14,427 nucleotides of DNA. It comes from Bacillota bacterium. Lineage in GTDB: Bacteria; Bacillota; UBA4882; UBA10575. Both the position numbers and the translations under genes were made by a program. Under the pieces are notes generated by a model. It was not told the origin of the DNA and made no database searches. It saw only the letters and a program-made list of their open reading frames with translations. The stretch spans positions 1 through 14,427 of the forward strand of contig JAAZDX010000017.1 of the NCBI GenBank assembly GCA_012512605.1. The letters are read 5' to 3'. Position 1 is the first letter of the stretch. Each line of letters begins with the position of its first letter. Below, piece by piece: positions 1 through 5,113 of this stretch.

Positions 1-1000
1 CCGTTCCGTTCAGTTTACCGAAGAACGTCACCTTTGCACGGTCGTTAACACTGAGGATCACATCCTCCACCATCTGACCGGCACTCATTTCCACAACTAA
101 AAACCGTTTCCCCGCCGCCGCGAGCTCCGCCAATTTTTGCTGCGGAAAAGGCCATAAAGTAATCGGGCGGAGCAGGCCAACTTGCTTCTTTTCTTGCCGT
201 AAACGGGAGATGGCCGACCGCACCACTCGGGAACTGGTCCCGTAAGCAACTACGACTAGGTCCGCATCGTCCACCCCATCAGCCTCATAGCGAACTTCGT
301 CGGCCGCCATCCGCGCATACTTCTCCTGAAGCTCGATGTTGATCCGCTCTAAGTCTTCGCCGACGATCCCCAGGCTATTAATGACATTGGGTTTATTACG
401 CCCTTGTTTTCCCGTGGTCGCCCATGGTTTATCCGGCGTTACTTCCCTGAGCGGGGGCAGAACAACCGGCTCCATCATCTGGCCCATGATCGCATCGGAC
501 AAGATCATGACCGGATTCCGGTATGCTTCCGCCTTATCAAAGGCTAAGCCGATTAAATCCACCATCTCCTGGGCGTTACCGGGGGCATAGACCAGTAAGC
601 GATAATCACCATGGCCCCCGCCTTTGGTTGCTTGAAAATAGTCGGATTGGGACGGATTCAAACCACCAAGACCCGGACCGCCACGGGCGACATTCACAAT
701 TACACAGGGAACTTGCGCTCCAGCCAGATAAGAGACGCCCTCTTGTTTCAGACTGATCCCCGGACTGGACGAGGAAGTTAAAACCCGACCACCTGCGCCG
801 CCGGCCCCGTAGACCATATTAATCGCGCTCACTTCACTCTCCGCTTGCAGAAAAACACCGCCCACTTCCGGCATACGCCGGGCCATGTATTCCGGGATTT
901 CGTTCTGGGGTGTGATCGGATAACCAAAGAAGAACCGGCAGCCAGCCCGGATCGCCCCTTCGGCCAACGCTTCATTCCCTTTCATCATTACTCGTTCCAA
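1..1000 (-). CDS. vorB: 2-oxoacid:ferredoxin oxidoreductase, alpha subunit (VorB type), 3' end cut by window
   Basis: This is the alpha subunit of a 2-oxoacid:ferredoxin oxidoreductase, probably the 2-oxoisovalerate type. That enzyme decarboxylates branched-chain keto acids to acyl-CoA and reduces ferredoxin. Seen in translation: KGNEALAEGAIRAGC near the N-terminus, FFGYPITPQNEIPEY (about residues 23-38), LQAESEVSAINMVYGAGGAG (about 51-70) and TSSSSPGISLKQEG (about 75-88), all typical of the pyrimidine-binding alpha domain. About 333 residues are present; the family is usually about 350, so only the last 20 or so lie beyond base 1. I start at TTG 1000. It gives MERVMMKGNE and sits 10 nt after AGGAGG at 1011-1016, whereas ATG 988 or 985 would be 22-25 nt away. 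The ferredoxin subunit gene lies 40 nt upstream; beta and gamma subunit genes are expected just off the left edge. Substrate choice (VOR versus KOR) is inferred from overall resemblance. Confidence 0.9.
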   Translation of the reverse strand, partial: MERVMMKGNEALAEGAIRAGCRFFFGYPITPQNEIPEYMARRMPEVGGVFLQAESEVSAINMVYGAGGAGGRVLTSSSSPGISLKQEGVSYLAGAQVPCVIVNVARGGPGLGGLNPSQSDYFQATKGGGHGDYRLLVYAPGNAQEMVDLIGLAFDKAEAYRNPVMILSDAIMGQMMEPVVLPPLREVTPDKPWATTGKQGRNKPNVINSLGIVGEDLERINIELQEKYARMAADEVRYEADGVDDADLVVVAYGTSSRVVRSAISRLRQEKKQVGLLRPITLWPFPQQKLAELAAAGKRFLVVEMSAGQMVEDVILSVNDRAKVTFFGKLNGT

Positions 1001-1010
1001 AAAGACCCTA

Positions 1011-1016
1011 CCTCCT
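1011..1016 (-). promoter_or_regulatory. Ribosome binding site that decides the vorB start
   Basis: The minus strand reads AGGAGG here. A 10-nt spacer places it correctly for TTG 1000 and too far from the in-frame ATG codons at 988 and 985. It supports a TTG start and adds MERV before the MMKGNE sequence. Confidence 0.7.
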
Positions 1017-1040
1017 GTTCTTTGCCATTAGGCTAGACCC

Positions 1041-1241
1041 TTATTTGTAAACCTCAATCACCACATCCGGACAGATCCGAGCACAAAAAGCACACCCGAT
1101 ACAATCGGTGCCAATTGTTTCGACAAAATGATAGCCTTGACTATTGATCCGTTCCGAAATCCCCAGGATTTTCTTGGGACAAACCGGAACACATAATTCA
1201 CAACCTTTGCAACGTTCCTCATCAATTGTAATCCGCGCCAA
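1041..1241 (-). CDS. Ferredoxin-like 2x[4Fe-4S] subunit of 2-oxoacid:ferredoxin oxidoreductase
   Basis: A 66-residue dicluster ferredoxin-type protein. It presumably passes electrons from the thiamine-diphosphate catalytic subunits of the neighbouring oxidoreductase to free ferredoxin. Cysteines sit at C11, C14, C17, C21 (CKGCELCVPVC) and C47, C50, C53, C57 (CIGCAFCARIC), each set followed by Pro, so two [4Fe-4S] clusters are expected. The size matches the separate delta/VorC-type subunit of four-subunit enzymes. The start is TTG 1241, with AAGGAG at 1250-1255 and 8 nt of spacing. An ATG a few bases upstream is in another frame and leads only to a shadow reading. The stop lies 40 nt before vorB, so co-transcription is likely. 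No clear promoter is visible in the 103 nt upstream, so it probably shares the transcript that begins at folC. The subunit letter (C or D) is not determined. Confidence 0.9.
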   Translation of the reverse strand: MARITIDEERCKGCELCVPVCPKKILGISERINSQGYHFVETIGTDCIGCAFCARICPDVVIEVYK

Positions 1242-1344
1242 AACTTCATCTCCTTTCTCTCCAACTTGTTTATATGAGTTTTTTGCCTTGTTCTTCGTTT
1301 TATTACCACCAATGATCTTTCAAATACCGTACACGCAATGAGCT

Positions 1345-2022
1345 TTATTCGTCCTCCCAGGGCGGGCGCATAAACAGCTTAAGCGGAAAAACCGGCTCCG
1401 GCCCGGCCTGTTCCGGCTCCGAAAGGAAAGCTTGATCCGTGTAAGTACGAAAGATCACGGGGACCTTCAATTGATCGGCCGCCGCCTTCACCAACGCCGC
1501 CCCTTGCGCCCGTACCCGCCGGTCGGTTAATTTCCCCAAATTACTGTTGTCAATCAGACCGGTAATCTTGAGGCGGGAAGCCGCCTCCACTTCCCGGGCT
1601 AAACCAACAATGCGCTCCGGATCTTCATAACTGGGCCGGTAAGGGTTGACCACCAGCCACAACTGATACGGGTTGGCCTGAAAATAGGGTTGAAAGCGGC
1701 CGAGGACCCGGGCCCCGCCCGGATCTCCACCGGCATCAAAAACCACTTGACAGTCGGGGTTCTGTAATAAACTGAAAATTCGGGGCGAAAGGGCGGGTAG
1801 ATCCGCCATCTCCAAGCCGGGTTGGGTCGAAACCAGATCAATCCCCTCCTCCTTTAACCGCTGGGTCAAACTGCGCGAACGAAAGTAGGGGTTAACGATA
1901 TCCAAATCAACCAGCCCAACCTTTGTCCCTTGCCGGTTTAGATCTAAGGCGTAATTAACCGCCACTTCCGTTTTGCCGCTCCCGAAGGGACCGGTAAAGA
2001 TGATGATCCTTTTCGCTTCCAC
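1345..2022 (-). CDS. P-loop ATPase of the CobQ/CobB/MinD/ParA-like group, function unknown
   Basis: A 225-residue cytosolic SIMIBI-type P-loop protein. Walker A is GPFGSGKT (residues 11-18). It lacks the extra N-terminal signature lysine of the KGGxGKT deviant Walker motif. VGLVDLDIVNPYFRSR (about 35-50) fits the strand carrying the second Asp, and CQVVFDAGGDPGG (about 91-103) fits the Walker B/switch region. Later, LWLVVNPYRP and GLIDNSNLG resemble the base-recognition segments of this fold. The start is GTG 2022, preceded on the minus strand by GGGGGAA with 5 nt of spacing; the folC stop is only 11 nt upstream, so the two are almost certainly co-transcribed. The ferredoxin subunit gene follows after 103 nt. 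Family knowledge supports ATP/GTP-dependent metallo-cofactor, maturation or partitioning roles. A role in maturing the adjacent Fe-S oxidoreductase is inference only. Confidence 0.8.
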   Translation of the reverse strand: MEAKRIIIFTGPFGSGKTEVAVNYALDLNRQGTKVGLVDLDIVNPYFRSRSLTQRLKEEGIDLVSTQPGLEMADLPALSPRIFSLLQNPDCQVVFDAGGDPGGARVLGRFQPYFQANPYQLWLVVNPYRPSYEDPERIVGLAREVEAASRLKITGLIDNSNLGKLTDRRVRAQGAALVKAAADQLKVPVIFRTYTDQAFLSEPEQAGPEPVFPLKLFMRPPWEDE

Positions 2023-2033
2023 GCTGCTTCCCC

Positions 2034-3356
2034 CTAGGCACCTCCGGCAAGAAGGTTAAGAATAAAGGGGCGTAAATAGCCCACTAAATATAGAGAACCA
2101 CTAACCACCAATAATTCATCGCTACCCAGCTCCGCCAGGGCCGCTTGAACTGCCGCCTGCGGATTGTCGACCTCCATGGTGCTTACGCCTAAGTCCTGAA
2201 AAGAGCGGGCCAGCCGCGCGCTGGGGGCCGTTTTCGCATCCGGGACCGTCGTAGCATATACTTGGTGCAGATTCTCCCCCAAAATCGTCGTAAAGAGCGT
2301 CCCCATCATCTCCACCGGCCGGTTGTCTAGAACCCCCAAGACAAGGCGGATCCGGTGTTCAGGAAAGAGCGTCAGGAGCCCGTGGGCTAGGTTGATAACC
2401 CCGTCCGGATTATGGGCTCCATCAAGCAAAAAAGGAGGCGGCCCCGGTAAATATTCCATCCGGCCGGGCCAGGTTACGGTATTAAAACCCTCCTCCAAGT
2501 GGTGTTGACTCCAGGGAAAACCCTGCGCTTTCACCAGTTTAAGCAGGCCAAAGGCCAACGCTGCATTGGCCGCTTGGTGGGGACCATAAAGGTTAACCCG
2601 GACCGCGAATGGCGGTTCATCCTCCCACTGGAGCTTTAGATGGGTTCCGGATAAATCCAGCCTCGTGGGCTGGCAACCAATCTCCTGCCCGACATGGTAA
2701 TAGGGCGCTCCCACCGACCGGGCTGTTTCTTCTAAGACCGTACTTACTTCTGTCGCTTGTCGGCCAAACACCACCGGAATTCCGGGCTTGATGATCCCGG
2801 CTTTTTCCCGGGCGATTGAAACCAGATCTGCCCCTAAGAACTCCTGGTGATCAAGGGCAATATGGGTGATCCCCGCGACCAATGGGGTCAGGACATTGGT
2901 CGCGTCCAAGCGGCCCCCCATCCCCACTTCAATCAGGGCGAGATCAACTTCTTCTTCCGCAAAATACTTTAGGGCCAGAAGGGTCCCAAATTCAAACTCG
3001 GTCGGGTTCCCAACCAGCGGGTCCAGAGCAGCTTCCTCCACAAGCGGCCGGACGGCAGCGACCAGGGCCGCCAACCTTTCTGGGGGAATCGGCTCCCCAT
3101 TGATCGCAAGACGCTCACAATAGGAACTCAGGTGTGGCGAGGTAAAAGCCCCCACCCGGTAACCGGCCGCCTTCAGCACCGCACCCACCAGCGCGGTCGT
3201 TGAGCCTTTCCCATTAGTTCCGGCAATATGAATCGCCGGGTATTTACGCTGGGGCGCTCCTAATATCTCCAGAAGCGCCCGCATCCGATCAAGCCCCAAC
3301 TTGATCCCAAACCGATTGCGACTGTGAATATAAGCCAATGCTTGCTTGTAAGTCAA
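2034..3356 (-). CDS. folC: Bifunctional folylpolyglutamate synthase / dihydrofolate synthase
   Basis: Adds glutamate to dihydropteroate and then further gamma-glutamates to tetrahydrofolate, using ATP, in the cytosol. It is a Mur-ligase-fold protein of 440 residues, normal for FolC. Motifs, numbered from TTG 3356: ATP-binding GTNGKGST (46-53), TSPHL (about 72-76), EVGMGGRLDATN (143-154), THIALDHQEFLG (164-175), REKAGIIKPG with the likely carbamylated lysine (about 183-192), and DGAHNPDG (312-319) opening the C-terminal domain. An upstream in-frame GTG at 3377 would add seven residues. However, it lacks a ribosome site and lies at or before the predicted transcription start, whereas TTG 3356 has GAGAGGTG 6 nt upstream and yields MTYKQALAYIHS, like known FolC N-termini. 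It heads the left-hand operon and is divergent from trmL. Confidence 0.93.
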   Translation of the reverse strand: MTYKQALAYIHSRNRFGIKLGLDRMRALLEILGAPQRKYPAIHIAGTNGKGSTTALVGAVLKAAGYRVGAFTSPHLSSYCERLAINGEPIPPERLAALVAAVRPLVEEAALDPLVGNPTEFEFGTLLALKYFAEEEVDLALIEVGMGGRLDATNVLTPLVAGITHIALDHQEFLGADLVSIAREKAGIIKPGIPVVFGRQATEVSTVLEETARSVGAPYYHVGQEIGCQPTRLDLSGTHLKLQWEDEPPFAVRVNLYGPHQAANAALAFGLLKLVKAQGFPWSQHHLEEGFNTVTWPGRMEYLPGPPPFLLDGAHNPDGVINLAHGLLTLFPEHRIRLVLGVLDNRPVEMMGTLFTTILGENLHQVYATTVPDAKTAPSARLARSFQDLGVSTMEVDNPQAAVQAALAELGSDELLVVSGSLYLVGYLRPFILNLLAGGA

Positions 3357-3362
3357 GAATAG

Positions 3363-3370
3363 CACCTCTC
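3363..3370 (-). promoter_or_regulatory. Ribosome binding site that decides the folC start
   Basis: The minus strand reads GAGAGGTG, followed by a 6-nt spacer and TTG 3356. It lies downstream of the alternative GTG 3377, so it cannot serve that codon. Confidence 0.65.
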
Positions 3371-3378
3371 GGATCACT

Positions 3379-3387
3379 ATTATAACA
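3379..3387 (-). promoter_or_regulatory. Extended -10 promoter for the folC operon
   Basis: The minus strand reads TGTTATAAT, a perfect TATAAT (3384 to 3379) with the TGn extension. No good -35 is visible 16-18 nt upstream, which is normal for an extended -10 promoter. Initiation near 3372 would leave a leader of about 16 nt containing only the GAGAGGTG ribosome site before TTG 3356. Confidence 0.6.
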
Positions 3388-3468
3388 TTTTACGACCGGA
3401 CCAGTACCCGGTAAATACTGTCCCTATTTTGTCCCATTGCTTCTTTACTGAAAACTAACAAAGAAAGA

Positions 3469-3497
3469 TTGCTAAGGGGTTACGGGAGAGTTAAAAT
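3469..3497 (+). promoter_or_regulatory. Candidate sigma-A promoter for trmL
   Basis: TTGCTA (3469-3474), 17-nt spacer, TAAAAT (3492-3497), about 30 nt before the trmL ATG. The boxes are imperfect but the spacing is ideal and the position fits. The location also argues against translation beginning at the in-frame ATG 3469, which lies inside the -35 box. Confidence 0.45.
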
Positions 3498-3528
3498 TGA
3501 AGAAAATATAAAAAAAAGGGGTTTAGCC

Positions 3529-3996
3529 ATGAATGTCGTTTTGTTTCAACCCGAAATTCCGCAAAACACCGGAAACATCGCCCGTTTATGCGCCGCGGCC
3601 GGTTGTCGCCTGCATCTGATTGAACCTTTCGGCTTTATTTGGGATGATCGCCATCTACGCCGGGCCGGCCTTGATTACTGGTCCCTCGCCGAAATTCAAA
3701 GGTACCTTGATTTTGAAGCATTCGTCCAAGCAAACCCGGAGGGCAATTACTATTATCTCACCACCAAAGCCCAGCGGCTCTATAACGAAGTCCGCTTTCA
3801 ACCCAACGATCATATCATCTTCGGTCCGGAATCCCGCGGCCTTCCCCCGGAGCTTCTCGCATTAAACCCCCAACATAACCTGCGCATTCCCATGCGGGCC
3901 GCCGCCCGTTCCCTCAACCTGGCCAACTCTGTAGCGATTGTGCTCTACGAAGCCCTTCGTCAGCAAGGTTTCCCCGGCTTGGGTTTGCAAAGCTGA
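3529..3996 (+). CDS. trmL: tRNA (cytidine/uridine-34 2'-O)-methyltransferase
   Basis: A SPOUT-fold, SAM-dependent methyltransferase that 2'-O-methylates the wobble nucleotide of tRNA-Leu isoacceptors. The 155-residue product matches the 155-160 residues of characterised TrmL/CspR. Family motifs are intact: FQPEIPQNTGNIARLCAA (6-23), FGPESRGLP (98-106) and IPMRAAARSLNLANSVAIVLYE (120-141). The last two form the knotted cofactor site. I start at ATG 3529, because the product then begins MNVVLFQPEIPQ like the family and an AAAGGGG ribosome site lies just upstream. An in-frame ATG at 3469 would add 20 non-conserved residues and overlaps the promoter. This is the only plus-strand gene. It is divergent from folC and convergent with the lipid kinase gene, 4 nt separating the two stop codons. 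Confidence 0.94.
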   Translation: MNVVLFQPEIPQNTGNIARLCAAAGCRLHLIEPFGFIWDDRHLRRAGLDYWSLAEIQRYLDFEAFVQANPEGNYYYLTTKAQRLYNEVRFQPNDHIIFGPESRGLPPELLALNPQHNLRIPMRAAARSLNLANSVAIVLYEALRQQGFPGLGLQS

Positions 3997-4029
3997 GCCC
4001 TTATGCCTCTTGGGCCCGGGCTGGTTTTT
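3996..4029 (+). terminator. Weak candidate terminator for trmL
   Basis: AGCCC (3996-4000) can pair with GGGCT (4018-4022) across a long loop, followed by GG and TTTTT (4025-4029). The stem is short and lies inside the 3' end of the convergent gene, so support is modest. Confidence 0.25.
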
Positions 4030-4936
4030 CTGCGGTCAAATCAAGCCTTTCAACTGGTTCTACTTTAGCCCCTTTGACCGTAAGCGCCTGCGGGATCAGG
4101 GTAAAACGGAGGGTTTTGTCGGTCAAAACTTCGCCATCCAACTGGTAGTAAAAGGGCTTGCTGCTTTCCACCGTGATATTACGGCCTTTCATCATCCGAA
4201 CCTTTTTTAAATTGCGGTGCCAACCGGGGAGCAACAAGGGTAAACAGGCTAAAATCTCCGGCCGACTCATATACTGTACAGCACAGACATCGAACAAGCC
4301 ATCGTTGATCCGGGCTTCGGGATTGATTTTATAACCCCCGCCGTAGGTAGGCGAGTTGGTCACCGCCACCAGCAGACTGTCAAATTCCATCACTAACCCA
4401 TCAACAGTCAACTTGATCCGCCGGGACCGGTAGGACAAAAGAGTCTTAAAAACACTGCATAGATAGGCCGTTTTCCCCCGCACCCAACGAAAACCCTGGT
4501 TAGCATGGAAAGCAACTTCACCGTCGAAACCAACGCCCACCGATGAAACAAAATAACTCTCGTTTACGCGGCAAAGATCAACCTGCTGAGTTTCTCCGCC
4601 CATAATCTGGTGGACCGCCGCCACCGGGTCGGCGGGCATCCCCAAAACCTTCGCAAAATCATTGCCCGTTCCACAGCCAATTATCCCAAGGGGGATCCGC
4701 TCCTCGCCGATGCCATTGACAACCTGGTTGAGCGTGCCGTCACCGCCCACTACAATAATCAGATCAAAACCCGCGCGCACCGTTTGGCGGGCGATCTCCG
4801 TAGCATGGCGGGGCCCTTTCGTCTCTTCCAAGTGAAGCTCGGCATTATACGCCAATAAAGCCTTTAAGATCTGGGGCTTCGCCTTTAAAGCGCGCCCGCG
4901 ACCGGCGACCGGATTCATAATGACTTTAACTTTCAT
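4001..4936 (-). CDS. Diacylglycerol kinase family lipid kinase (DgkB/YegS type)
   Basis: An ATP-dependent lipid kinase of the DAGK catalytic-domain family. Such enzymes usually phosphorylate diacylglycerol to phosphatidate at the inner membrane face, recycling phospholipid head-group turnover products. At 311 residues it is family-sized. Visible motifs are VIMNPVAGRGRA (5-16), the nucleotide-binding GGDGTLNQVVNG (64-75) and IGCGTGNDFAK (86-96). VGVGFDGEVA, TNSPTYGGGYKINPEA and a C-terminal QLDGEVL follow, all typical of the two-domain kinase fold. I start at ATG 4936, preceded by ACGGGGTG. An upstream open stretch to 5089 reads through a terminator and promoter and is not coding. The gene has its own likely promoter just after the adhE terminator. 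Substrate (diacylglycerol versus another lipid) cannot be settled from sequence, so I give no symbol. Confidence 0.9.
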   Translation of the reverse strand: MKVKVIMNPVAGRGRALKAKPQILKALLAYNAELHLEETKGPRHATEIARQTVRAGFDLIIVVGGDGTLNQVVNGIGEERIPLGIIGCGTGNDFAKVLGMPADPVAAVHQIMGGETQQVDLCRVNESYFVSSVGVGFDGEVAFHANQGFRWVRGKTAYLCSVFKTLLSYRSRRIKLTVDGLVMEFDSLLVAVTNSPTYGGGYKINPEARINDGLFDVCAVQYMSRPEILACLPLLLPGWHRNLKKVRMMKGRNITVESSKPFYYQLDGEVLTDKTLRFTLIPQALTVKGAKVEPVERLDLTAEKPARAQEA

Positions 4937-4997
4937 TGTATCACCCCGTAACCTTCTTCGTCCGTTGGCCATGTTATGCTTCGTTGCTAATATCACT

Positions 4998-5026
4998 ATC
5001 ATAATATTCTTTATCCGAAAAAACAA
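4998..5026 (-). promoter_or_regulatory. Candidate promoter for the lipid kinase gene
   Basis: The minus strand reads TTGTTT (5026 to 5021), a 17-nt spacer and TATGAT (5003 to 4998). It predicts a leader of about 55 nt. The -35 is weak and the -10 good. It directly follows the T tract of the adhE terminator. Confidence 0.45.
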
Positions 5027-5028
5027 GC

Positions 5029-5077
5029 AAAAACAAGAAACCGGGTTGCCGAAAATCATGGTACGGTCAACCCGGTT
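5029..5077 (-). terminator. Rho-independent terminator of adhE
   Basis: A perfect 10-bp inverted repeat: AACCGGGTTG (minus strand, 5077 to 5068) and CAACCCGGTT (5048 to 5039). CCG/CGG can extend it by three pairs inside the loop with one bulged base. A T-rich tract TCTTGTTTTT (5038 to 5029) follows on the minus strand. It sits about 35 nt after the adhE stop codon. Confidence 0.88.
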
Positions 5078-5113
5078 CGCCAAAACCAAATATTCTATAA
5101 CAAGCGAAAGTAG

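Noticed and set aside
4937..5089. 51-residue N-terminal extension of the lipid kinase frame
   Set aside because: It runs through the predicted promoter and the adhE terminator, shows no kinase-family similarity, and ATG 4936 gives the normal family length.
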